Below the pieces are notes generated by a model. It did no database searches and had not been told where the DNA came from. It was given only the letters and a program-made list of their open reading frames with translations. A stretch of DNA of 64,000 nucleotides from Hirsutella rhossiliensis (taxonomy: Eukaryota > Ascomycota > Sordariomycetes > Hypocreales > Ophiocordycipitaceae): the NCBI RefSeq assembly GCF_020360975.1, contig NW_025408681.1, forward strand, positions 124,001 to 188,000. The letters are read 5' to 3'. Positions 31,301 through 41,144 of this stretch are shown here, piece after piece (the stretch's first letter is position 1; every line of letters begins with the position of its first letter). A program made the position numbers and the translations under genes.

Positions 31301-34201
31301 CCCGGGAATGAAGGAGCTGCTAGTGTTCTATGGCACCTCAATCACAACTCTTCAGTGGCTTCTGAGAATTAGGCATGCGTTCCGGAGAGGGGACCGTCAG
31401 AAGCTCCTTAAGCATTGTTCGGACAGAGGGCACAGCAACTGGGACCCGATCGAGTTTCCAGATTGGCTGCTTCTGGAGATTGAAAGCAACCTCCTCATTC
31501 GTCGTGAGCAGGTTGAGGTTGCCAACGCAATCATCTCTCCGCCTTCGTCCGCGAACTCTGTGCTGCAGCTCAACATGGGAAAAGGTAACACGCCCAGCCA
31601 CACCGAAGGAGACATTCCAATCGTCGCGTCTCTCCATATGTTGATCAAGAACTAACACAATCTACAGGGAAAACATCTTGCATCGTGCCAATGGTCGTTG
31701 CCGTTCTTGCAGACTCAAAGCAACTTTGCCGGCTCATCGTGCCAAAAGCCTTGCTGCTCCAGACTGCCCAGACTTTGCAGTCCAAGATCGGAGGCTTGCT
31801 TGGACGTGAGATGAGGCAAATTCCGTTCTCTCGACGCACCCCTTCGAGCTCGGACATGCAGAAGCTCTACGTCGATCTTCATCGAGACATTCTTGGCCGC
31901 TCCGGTGTCATTCTCGCCATTCCAGAGCACATAATGTCATACAAGCTGAGTGGATTCCAGAAGCTCGCCGACTCCAAGCTCAAGGAAGCTCGCGAGATGA
32001 TGGCCATCCAATCTTGGTTGACCAAGACTTGTCGTGATGTGCTCGACGAATCAGACTTCACGTTGGCAGTCAAGACGCAGTTGATCTACCCAAGCGGACA
32101 GCTCGTGCCCGTAGATGGGCATCCCGATCGCTGGAAGGTAGTCCAGGGCCTTTTAACACTCGTACACGACAATCTGGCTGATCTGCGCAAACGGTTTCCT
32201 CATAGGATCGAGGTGGTTGAACGAGCGCCTGGTTTTCCCATGATTTACATTGTGCAAAGCGAGATTGAGGACACGCTCCGCAGCAGAGTCACCGACACAG
32301 TTTGCGACGGACACACTTCGATTCTTCGCCTGCCCAGCTCCTACACCGATGCTTGCAAGGCGTGTTTGAGGCGGGTCCTAACCGAGGACAATCCGGACCC
32401 CGAGGACTTTGCAAGTTTGTCAAAAGAGTTCGCCGCAAAGCCATCGCTGTTCAAGAACGCTCTGATTATTCGAGGCCTCTTGTTGAAGGGAATTCTTCTC
32501 CTCTGCCTCAGGAAGAGATGGAATGTCCAATACGGGCTGCATCCGAAGAGGGATCCTCTTGCAGTTCCCTTTGAGGCAAAAGGAGTGCCGTCCGAGCAAG
32601 CCGAGTTTGGCCATCCCGATGTTGCCATAATCTTCACCTGCTTGTCCTTTTACTACGCAGGCCTCACGATCCACCAGTTCCAGGAAGGACTGGGGAGAGT
32701 GCTCAAGTCTGATGACCCAGCCTCAGAGTACGATAGCTGGACTGCCGGATGCGACTCCTCCCGGAAGCCCTCTCCATTGGAACCTCATCAATGTTGATGA
32801 TACCGGACAAGTTGAGAAACTCTGGAACCATCTGCGGCTGAGTCGAGAAGTGCTCGACCATTATCTAAACACCTTTGTTTTCCGCGCTACGCGAAGCAGT
32901 TTGCCGTCAAACTGCAGTCTTCAGGATGGATTTGCCTCTCTTGTCTTCATGTTCAGACGAAAAGAAGCTCACGGCAAAGACAACAGGGTTCAGTGGCACC
33001 AACGACAATCGAAGGCTGCTGCCCTGACCATCAGGCAAGATGACCTTCCGAGCCTGAAGCACACCAGTGCCGAGGTGCTCACATGCCTTCTCAAGACAGG
33101 AACCGGGATTGTATGATCGCAACGAGCCATGGAGCGCGGCTTACTGAGGAGGAACTACTCAAGCACCTGTCCAACGCAAAAATTCGGCTGTTGATCGATG
33201 CTGGGGCCTACATTCTGGAGATGGACAACCAAAGTCTTATCAAGAAATGGTTAGAGAAAGACACGGATGCAAAGGCAGGAGTTTTCTTTGGCACGCATGA
33301 CAACCGAGCCTGGGTTCGGTACCGAGATGGAAAGGAAATCCCTCTTCTAGCCACGCCATTTGCCGAAAGCCTGCAGGAATGCCTCGTCTACTTGGACGAA
33401 GCCCATACTCGTGGTACTGACCTCAAGCTCCCACCACACGCCCGCGGGGCTCTCACCTTGGCTCTGGGGCAGACCAAAGATCACACAGTTCAAGGTATGC
33501 AGCGACTTCCCTTGTTTCTTGAACCTCAAAGCTAACGAGTACGGCGTAGCTGCCATGAGGCTTCGGCAACTGGCCACGACACAGTCCGTCACTTTCTGCG
33601 CTCCACCAGAGGTCTACCGCAGCATCTTGGATCTGCGTCGCAAAAAGGACGGGATGCGAATCAGCTCATTTGATGTCGTCCATTGGTTGCTCGAGCAGAC
33701 GTGTCGAAACAACGAGCAGTTGCGCAGCCTCTTCAATGCCCAAGGCATCGACTTCTGTCGCCGGACAAGTGCCGCTCGGCAATACCCCAAGTTCCTCTCG
33801 GAAGAAGCACACACATCGGCCCTCCTAGAAGTTATCAGATCTCCCGAAGAGATTATGCTTGATGAACTATACGGGAGCGCCGCACAGACCCCGAGGAACA
33901 ATGCACCGGAGAGCTTCCACTCTAGCCTTCGCGGGATTGCAAGGCAGCTGGAGCGATATCCTGCTAGCTGTGGAGACAGCTCGTCTCTTACTTACAGTTC
34001 ACTCATGGAGGAAGTAGAACAGGAGCGAGAAGTAGAATTCCAGGTTGAACAAGTCCGCCAATTCCAGAAACCTCATCACTACAAGAGCCTCCGCTTCTCC
34101 GGTCTGCATCCGGCCATCTCATCGTTTGTCCAGACGGGACTGCTCGACGGAGATTCGGGGTTCGAGTTGGTGTCTACCTTTCTTGCAAACACAGGCCTGG
34201 G

Positions 34202-37086
34202 CAGGGTGGCAAACCACTCAATCCCAGCAACGGTTGCTCAATATAGTTGAGCAACCGTCAACTCAATCAACTCAATCGAGTGTCTGCTGAATAAGCTTGT
34301 CAATTCAATTCATGCTCCCGTTGATTGATGGATTGATGAGATTGCCGTTGACGGTCAGGGATCCTGTAGGGTAGGTGGCCAAGGCGAAATGTAGGTACGG
34401 ATTGGGTATATAGCTACCACTAACCTTACAGGTTACTCAGGCCCGTTGTAGGTAAGCCTGCTCTCCTCTTCGGGGAACAGGGCCCCCTGTTCCGTTGGAA
34501 GAGTCGACGCGCTGCGCGCATCGACGCGCTTCACAACAAAGTTCAATCTCTCGCCTCAGTTCCACTTACACTTCTCGATTCTTCCACAACGCCTTGGCTG
34601 ATCTAAACATTCCTATATGCAATGAGCGAATCTCCTGAGCCTTCTTCTACTCCCTTGCCGCCATCAGGCGATTCAGGCGACTCAGGCCCCGTTCCCCATC
34701 TCGAGTGGGATGCCTTCCCTGGCATCACTTCCGCGGCTATATCAAGTCTCAACGCGCCGGCAAGCTCAAATCGTGGATCTGGAGCTTTGGGTTCGACATT
34801 GAACATCAAGCTAACGTAGATAATCGCCTCTGGGTCTGTGAGCGGTGTTTACCGAAGAAATCGCCGAAGGACCCGTGAGCTTCGCGGCAAAGGGGACCCT
34901 AAACATTGAGCGCCATCTACATGATGCTCACAATGTTATTGACCCATCAGGTAGACGGTTACCGAAGGGTTCTACAACCAACAAGCGTTCTATTGCCCAA
35001 TTCTTCAACCTCGATGCCAATGACCAGAAGGAGCAAGCATTCATTAACAAGCTAAAAAACCAATTCGATAAAGATGTCTTCCAATCTCTTGCTTGCTTGG
35101 ATCACCGAGTCGAATGTTGCCTTCCGCGCAGTTGAAGCCCCTCGATTCCGGCGTCTTCTCGAATACCTCAATCCCTCGATCGCCCTGACTCAAGCCCACA
35201 TGACACACTCGACTATTCGAACGAAGCTTTTCCAAGAATACCACCAGTACAAGCATATTGTGATAAAGGAACTGAGGAGCGCCCGGGCAGATACACCTTG
35301 CGTTTGACGGCTGGAGATCGCCCAATCGCTATGCGCTTAATGGGATTGCTGCGTTCTATCTCTCTAAGGAAAAGCGGCCACAGAAGATCATCCTTGGGCT
35401 CCTGAACTCCGAGAGTCTCATACTGGCGAGAATATAGCGTCGCAGGTGGCGGAAGTGATCGAATCATTCGAGATTCAAGACAAGATCGGGTATTTCACGC
35501 TTGACAATGCGAAGAATAACGATACGGCGGTAGCAGCACTGGGACACGTTTTTAATTTTGAAGGGAAGCAGAGACGGGTCCGCTGCTTTGGGCATATCAT
35601 CAATCTCGTGGCCAAAGCGCTGCTCTTTGGCAAAGATAATGAAGTCTTCAAATCAGAAGAGCGACTCGACCTGGACCTTGCTCGACATGATCTCTGGCGG
35701 AAGAGGGGGCCTATTGGCAAGCTCCACAACCTTGTCCACTGGATTCATCAATCGGATAGGTTAACGTACATGCTTCGGGATCTACAACGCAAGAGGACAG
35801 TACGAAGAAACCAGTTGACGTTCTAACGGATAACATGACACGATGGTTGTCCCATTATAAGATGATGGATCGAGCCCTTCTACTGCACGACTTTCTTGAC
35901 GACCTCGTCGCATTGGAACAGTTCGAATATACCCGAAGCAGGTCAAAGAAGAAAGACATGCCTGCATGCCTCCGAGATTCTGACCTGCTGACCGGTAACG
36001 ACTGGACAGTGATCAGCCACTTTCGGAATATTCTTAAGCACTTCGAAAATGCCATCAAGGCCCTCGAGGAGATGCCCAGATTCGGGTGCGTAAGGGCGGC
36101 AACCTCGTGGCATACGGAACAGCATGGGATATTATCCAAGCATTCGAATATCTCCTTGAACGATTGGAAGAGGCAAAGGAATTCGCCAAGGATGTGCCTG
36201 ATTCCGAGCATTTCGCGATAAACGTCGAATTGGGGTGGAAGAAGTTGGAGAAATACTATATCAAGTTGGTTGAGTGCCCGGTATATTATGCTGCAGTCGC
36301 TCTCCATCCCGCCTTGCGACTGCAATGGTTTGAGGAGGCTTGGGCTCATCGACCTGAATGGGTCCTTGAGGCACGACGGATTGTTCGGGGCATCTGGGAA
36401 CGCGACTATAAGTCATTAATTCTCAGCGATGACGAGGCTATTCCGATGGTTAAACGTCGAAAGGTTGACGACTTGAACGAGTTCCAACAGTTCCGACTGA
36501 GGCACCGGCTACAAGCTGGTCAGACGGCCACAACCCGTCGTGGGCCACCTACTGCCGATGAATTCGATCGCTGGACTGTTGATATCGGCGCAGATGACGG
36601 AGACATCACGGATCCGTTCCAATACTGGCAACTCAAAGAGTCAACGTATCCCAGACTTGCTCGAATGGCCTTTGATATGCTATCTATACCGCCAATGTCA
36701 GCAGAGTGCGAGAGGGCGTTCTCATTTGCTGGGCTAATGGTCACACGACTACGCAGCCGGCTTCAGGCTAACACGATCAATGCAGGCCAGGCAATTCGGT
36801 CTTGGCTGAAGGCAGGGCTAATACCCGACTACCAGGGGATTATTGATGCTTCAGTCGATGACGATGTCTTCCCGAAGAGGTGCCCCACGAAGGACGAGAA
36901 GTTGATGGTGTTGAGGACCTTAAGTAGCTTACTAATAGGTAGGGTAGGGCATCAACTCCATCAATCAACGCAATCAATTCAACGAGGGCTTGGATTGCTC
37001 AACTCAACGAGAGGTTCGCTGATGTAAGCCGTCAATCTACTCAATTTGACTCTTTGGTTGAGTTGATTGAGTGGTTTGCCACCCTG
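34202..37086 (+). mobile_element. hAT transposon (hAT-3) inserted in the giant gene
   Basis: The ends are CAGGGTGGCAAACCACTCAA and its inverted complement finishing CCACCCTG, with an 8-bp target duplication GGCCTGGG on both sides (34194-34201 and 37087-37094). Removing the element restores the host frame NTGLGKKYN. The subterminal regions are packed with ACTCAA/TTGAGT repeats, likely transposase-binding sites. The length is 2885 bp. Confidence 0.95.
34622..37027 (+). pseudogene. hAT transposase, frameshifted (hAT-3)
   Basis: Starting MSESPEPSSTPLPPSG, the pieces run through a zinc-finger-like region (WVCERC-type segment near 34830), SPNRYALNGIAAFYLSKEK, IGYFTLDNAKNNDTAV, RVRCFGHIINLVAKALLFG, IGKLHNLVHWIHQSDRL and the dimerisation domain FQYWQLKESTYPRLARMAFD and PPMSAECERAFSFAG. 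Frame changes near 34860, 35130, 35300, 35430, 35825 and 36090 inactivate it. It is the same family as hAT-2 (47267-50194), with the same domain order. The enzyme class cuts and rejoins DNA with 8-bp duplications. Confidence 0.85.
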
Positions 37087-37801
37087 GGCCTGGGGAAGAA
37101 GTACAATGTTCGCGCTCCAGGATCGCGGCTTTTCGTGTCCGCCGAGTTCACGCACACGATTGAGAATGGGTCTGAAGGTCCGAACGACAACTTTTTGGTA
37201 AGTTCCGATGACTTGACTTTGTCACTTCTCGGGGGCGATAGCTAAACGAGCCGAGCAGAGACCGATCGAGTGGGTTCTGTGGGGTCCTGTTCATGGGACA
37301 GCTTTGGTGATCATTCCGGAGGAGGTGGAGCTCTTGATACCGGTCATCAGGGCCATGGAGCGAGCGCCGGTACACCTGATCCCCTACGCTGCATCGACGA
37401 CCAATAACATGGTCCATTCCAGCGAGTTGGCCGGCTACGTCTTGCCCTCCCCTCTGCTGAGCAGCCCTTTGCCTTCGTGGCTTTCGATTGAGCTGGGGCT
37501 GCTCGGTGCTAGACTGTACTTCGACTTTGAAGAGTATTCGATGCTCCTGAAGTACCTGCGCTCAGTACTCAAGGTTGGCAGCACCGCATCTGCCGGAGCT
37601 GCATCTGGTAAAGCTTCCAGAAGCGTCTCAGCTGGAGACATATACACCTTTCTGCTGGAGTGGTTGAGCGTCCGCCGTAAAGGACAGGACATTATGCACA
37701 CTCCAATGGGATACATTTGTCAGGGTCGACAGTTGGAAGCGAGTCACCCCTTCTTTTCCACCAAGGAGACATGCAAAACAGGGGTTCGCAAGATTGATTG
37801 A

Positions 37802-38575
37802 AAGGGTGGAGAATAGCGGTCCCGGGGATTTGGAACCCGATCTGAGCCAGCCACGGGACTAGCGAGATAGGCCCCAGGATATCCATACCATCTCCCCCAT
37901 GACGTCGAAACTCAAGAAGCCAAGCCACCTGTGCATATCGATAGACGGTTCTTTCAATTCTCTCGCAGCAGGCCCCTTGGTGATGTCTATATAAAGCCCA
38001 TAGCATCCCGACGGGGACTGCCAATCAATCTAGAGGGACATCGTCAAGAACCATCACGCGATTGAGATCATTCTCGAAGTTCTGTCAACTTGCTACTCTT
38101 TCGATCGTTTCATTCCTAATGAAGGCGGGAGCATTTGTCGTTGTTGTTCGTTGCCTGCGTTGCGTAAGCAGGACAGATCTGATGTTAACGGACGACGTAC
38201 ATTTGCACGGATATGTGAAAATCGGGTACAATCTGTCTATTGCACTAGTTGCGCGAAGAAGACTGGCTATCTGGGCTTGTAATACAGTACGCTAGGGGAT
38301 TGACGGGTTTGCGGGCTCTTTCGGGTGATCATGTTTCCTGCCAGACCGAGAAAATGTCGACTGCGGCGCCATGGCATGATACGGAAGCAAAACGTGACTC
38401 TCTCTGTCGGCTGCATGACGAGCGAGACGGCGGTGTCCCGGCGCGGAAATCCGTCCGTCGCCAGGTTGTAGACAAGCAGACTTCCCAGTGTCCTCCCGCC
38501 GCTGCAGCAAATGGCCCAGTGGCTGGTTGTGCTGTTTTGGACTCGCCCTAGGCGGCTCACTAGGACGCGGTAATT
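37802..38575. other. Intergenic, no supported gene
   Basis: No coding frame, RNA gene or repeat could be supported. It is the downstream flank of the giant gene. Confidence 0.35.
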
Positions 38576-38735
38576 ACCCGTTGGCGGGGGCCTTCGGCAG
38601 CCAACGGGTATACTTCACGAAGTACAAACTTCACTACAAACTTCACTACAAACTTCACCACAAACCTTCACCACAAACTTCACCGCAAACTTCACTACAA
38701 ACTTCACTGCAGACTTCACCGCAGACTTTAACTCT
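38576..38735. repeat. Hairpin followed by 11-12 bp tandem repeat array
   Basis: ACCCGTTGGC and GCCAACGGGT (about 38577-38609) form a perfect 10-bp stem around a 14-base loop. From about 38622 the unit ACTTCACTACAA is repeated roughly ten times with small changes (ACC, GCA, GCAG variants) up to about 38735. The purpose is unknown; it could be a minisatellite next to a terminator-like hairpin. Confidence 0.7.
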
Positions 38736-38857
38736 CTTCTTGACAAGCTTCGAACTGCTACTACTCTAAACTCCAACTTCTTCCCATTGCAGACCTGCCA
38801 CTGGGTCTGCCCCAATATTTGCCCGCTACTCACATCTATCGTTATCTCCCAGAACTT

Positions 38858-39220
38858 TCATGTGAACGATGGTTTAGAAGCTTCCAAGTCTGCAATTTGC
38901 GAGCCTGCATTCTCAGCTGCGTGTGTCTTTTGGGGCGGGGGCGCTTCGGGTGGAGTGGAAGGCGCTTGCTCTTCCGTGAGTCGCCTCGGTGATGGATTGG
39001 TTGGCAGTTGGGTGTGTGCGGTATATTGGTATTGAGCTTCACGGCGGCGTCTTCGGTCTTCAGCGCGCCGGCGGTCCATATCGTGCAAGACGCGGAGGAT
39101 CTCGTCGTGGGGAACTCTGACAAGCGGTGAACGGCGCCGATGGGACCTCTGCGATTCGAGATCCCCCAAGGTGCGCCTCACCTCTTCGGGTGAGACCGTG
39201 ACTGGGTGTTCTCGCGGCAT
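38858..39220 (-). CDS. Hypothetical Arg-rich protein
   Basis: A 120-codon minus-strand frame starts MPREHPVTVSPEEVRRTLGD. The middle is strongly charged and probably helical (HDEILRVLHDMDRRRAEDRR), and the C-terminal third is Pro/Glu-rich. The frame is open for 31 more codons upstream (to 39313), but that part overlaps a tandem DNA duplication and looks untranslated. No family was recognised. It could be the N-terminal fragment of a larger, lost protein. Confidence 0.3.
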   Translation of the reverse strand: MPREHPVTVSPEEVRRTLGDLESQRSHRRRSPLVRVPHDEILRVLHDMDRRRAEDRRRRREAQYQYTAHTQLPTNPSPRRLTEEQAPSTPPEAPPPQKTHAAENAGSQIADLEASKPSFT

Positions 39221-39256
39221 TCTGTAGGGGGATGGCTGGAAACGAGTGCTAGGAGG

Positions 39257-39362
39257 AACAAAGGGGGAAGGCAGTGGTCTGCTACTGGCGCCCGGGAGCA
39301 AGCGGGTAAACAAACAAAGGGGGAAGGCAGTGGTCTGCTACTAGCGCGCGGGAGCAAGCGGG
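39257..39362. repeat. Tandem duplication, 56-bp unit
   Basis: AACAAAGGGGGAAGGCAGTG...GGGAGCAAGCGGG occurs twice in direct succession (39257-39312 and 39313-39362) with only two or three substitutions, indicating a recent duplication. Confidence 0.85.
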
Positions 39363-39548
39363 CTCGCGGAGTGGTCAAGCGGCCCGGGACGGCCCGGGAA
39401 GTGGGGCGGGAGCGGGCAGTTTGCGGGGGAAGGAGGCGGAAGAAGGATCCTTTCGTCTCTTCGTTCCTCAAGGCAAAGAAAAGATCCTCTCGTCACGGTC
39501 CTGACTAGCCGGCATTCAGCTCTGGCTATTCGGCATGCAAAAAAGGGT

Positions 39549-39854
39549 TTAATTACAATGAGCAGTCGGACCAGCACAACCTCTTTGACAATGCTCAATT
39601 TGCTGAACCCTGTAGTCGGAGGCGCAGTAGTAAATGGCATCTCTGTCGCCAATGGTGAAACCTTCGGTCCAAGTCAGCAGTCGACTATCTCCTGTGATGC
39701 CTAGGTCAAAATTACCTAAAGTATCTTGGAGATACCATCCACAGTAGTTGTACCCAGACGAGCAAGGTCGAATGGCAGCAGCCTTCACGGCCGAATCACT
39801 GCCTGCGAGCACAATGGTAGCAAGGCATAGAACAGTAGATGAAATGAAGTGCAT
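39549..39854 (-). CDS. Small secreted cysteine-rich protein (effector-like)
   Basis: A 101-residue product starts MHFISSTVLCLATIVLAG, a clear signal peptide with likely cleavage after SAVKA or nearby. The mature part has six cysteines (RPCSSGYNYCGW, YYCAS, EHCQRGC and a terminal AHCN), consistent with three disulfides, and no membrane segment. The GYxYCG...YYC...C..GC...C layout is shared by a widespread family of small secreted fungal proteins of unknown role; such proteins are often effector candidates in plant- or insect-associated fungi, which is inference here. The frame extends 18 codons upstream to an ATG at 39908, but that ATG lies inside the inserted LTR. The MHFISS start gives the normal signal peptide and is preferred. 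The gene is intact. Confidence 0.72.
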   Translation of the reverse strand: MHFISSTVLCLATIVLAGSDSAVKAAAIRPCSSGYNYCGWYLQDTLGNFDLGITGDSRLLTWTEGFTIGDRDAIYYCASDYRVQQIEHCQRGCAGPTAHCN

Positions 39855-39870
39855 GATGACAAGCTGCGTT

Positions 39871-40087
39871 TCTCGCAATAAAATGAGGGTAAGAGTCAAT
39901 CTGTTCATTGTCGTCTATCTAAAATGAATGTGAGAAGTTCTGTCTCCTTATAGTCCTGAGGAATATGACTGCCTTGCGGTGGCGAATTGCCACTTGCCAC
40001 CCAGGGTGCTTTTGTAATGTTATCTAGAAAGTTCGATGACATCGCTTATCAACCGCGCATTTCATTATACGCATCCTGAATGCGACA
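39871..40087 (-). mobile_element. Solo LTR immediately upstream of the secreted-protein gene
   Basis: The LTR (minus-strand sense TGTCGCATTCAGG...GCGAGA, 217 bp) is bounded by 5-bp duplications, GCGTT at 39866-39870 and 40088-40092 in window orientation. A second copy of the same LTR, with different flanks (GGGTA), is at 58862-62633, which confirms both boundaries independently. It ends 16 bp before the MHFISS start codon, so the gene's promoter region is now LTR sequence. Confidence 0.9.
39947..39952 (-). promoter_or_regulatory. TATA-like box in the solo LTR facing the secreted-protein gene
   Basis: TATAAG on the minus strand lies within the LTR about 95 bp upstream of the secreted-protein start and about 40 bp before an upstream ATG (39908) also inside the LTR. 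Copia LTRs carry their own promoter reading in this direction, so transcription of the gene from the LTR is plausible. It is not proven. Confidence 0.45.
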
Positions 40088-40092
40088 GCGTT

Positions 40093-41122
40093 GATCGACT
40101 CGTAATTTCTATAAATGATGCTTGTTGGCCTTTGCTTTAGAGCTGGGCACTATAACTTGAATATATATTCTCTTTCAAGCGGGAGAGTGATGTCTTTATA
40201 ATGTCAACTACGCTGCGCCTCCTCAAATTGTTGATGAGCTAAAAATGTCGGAACTCGGAAGCGGGTCAGCTACTTAACTCAAGGTAGAGATGGACCATGA
40301 CGCAGCAAATGATCGAGGGCAGGCTGCAGTTGGCGGACCGGACCGTTCTCGATGCTCCAACATGGTGTCTAATGTTGCAGTATTGGACATTTACCCTGTA
40401 GATGCTCGTAAATTGTCACGAGGAAATAGGAGCTGGTACGCCATGATGAGATATACCAAATCTAAGACTCTGATGGAACTTGTGTAGTGATGCCTACAGG
40501 CTGGGCTCGTTGTGACATTATGTGCCCTAGAGCATTGTCACGCTGGTTGATTGCTACCATCCCCCACCCCTCTTTCGGTAGCGTAATTAAAAAAAAACCC
40601 ACCAAAAGTCTACCATTTCACTTACACCGATTCCAGCCAACTTTGAAGATATTTGCAAGCCGTCACTTGGAGCAGATAGAGAATTGACTGATTTCTACTT
40701 TTCGCCGGTTGAATGCTTGTACAGGGCGTTGTGGTCTGTGTGAACGTTGCACGCGAAATTACCATTTAGCAACGTAATCTTCCTCTCCCTCCCGACGATG
40801 ATTATTCTCATTATCCCTCCACCACATGTCCAAATTGACCTTAAAACGGCCTAGACGTGTCTACGCAGAGGAGGAAAAGGCAATTGTCATATCGTAAATC
40901 ACAAATAACGTCTTTTCGCAGTATCGCGCCGCTCAAAAGTACGACATACCTCCGCAGTCCATTTCCGACTGACAAAAAGACCACGCAGCCCTGGTTGATC
41001 AGATCCAGGCTCATAAACTGTCACACAGAGTATATCAGCCTCCAACAGTCTGATTCCCCTATTCACACAGTTAGCCTATATTTTAGGTCGTGGCAGTTTG
41101 AAATGCCATATTAGTGATGGAT
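40093..41122. other. Intergenic, A/T-rich, no supported gene
   Basis: Short frames only. The sequence is richer in A/T than its surroundings. No structural RNA or repeat was recognised. Before the LTR insertion, the part next to 40092 would have been the native promoter of the secreted-protein gene. Confidence 0.4.
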
Positions 41123-41144
41123 CAGGGTGGTTTTCCATAACGTA

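Larger units (their letters stand above)
25370..37801 (+). pseudogene. Giant DUF6606-DUF3638-DUF3645 protein, disrupted
   Basis: It starts MEPLDLVFNHLVLPPKLPNH (DUF6606 N-terminus). Clear introns lie at 25684-25735, 31585-31667, 33495-33549 and 37198-37258. The DUF3638 part has LQLNMGKGKTSCIVPMV across the second intron (a P-loop-like GKGKTS), then LAIPEHIMSYKLSGFQKL and DVLDESDF. DUF3645 has LLKGILLLCLRKRWNVQYGL and AEFGHPDVAIIFTCLSFYYA. The end has RPIEWVLWGPVHGTAL, WLSIELGLLGARLYFDFEEY and GQDIMHTPMGYICQG. Intact relatives are about 3000 residues and often auto-annotated as ubiquitinyl hydrolases; their function is unproven. A hAT element splits the gene at 34201/37095, and single-base losses shift the frame near 26021, 28720, 29608, 29694 and 29748, with further frame changes near 26910, 32760, 32890 and 33090. 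Confidence 0.88.

Noticed and set aside
39855..39908. Upstream start codon adding 18 residues to the secreted protein
   Set aside because: It lies inside the inserted solo LTR; the downstream Met gives a normal signal peptide, so the longer form is at most an accidental product.
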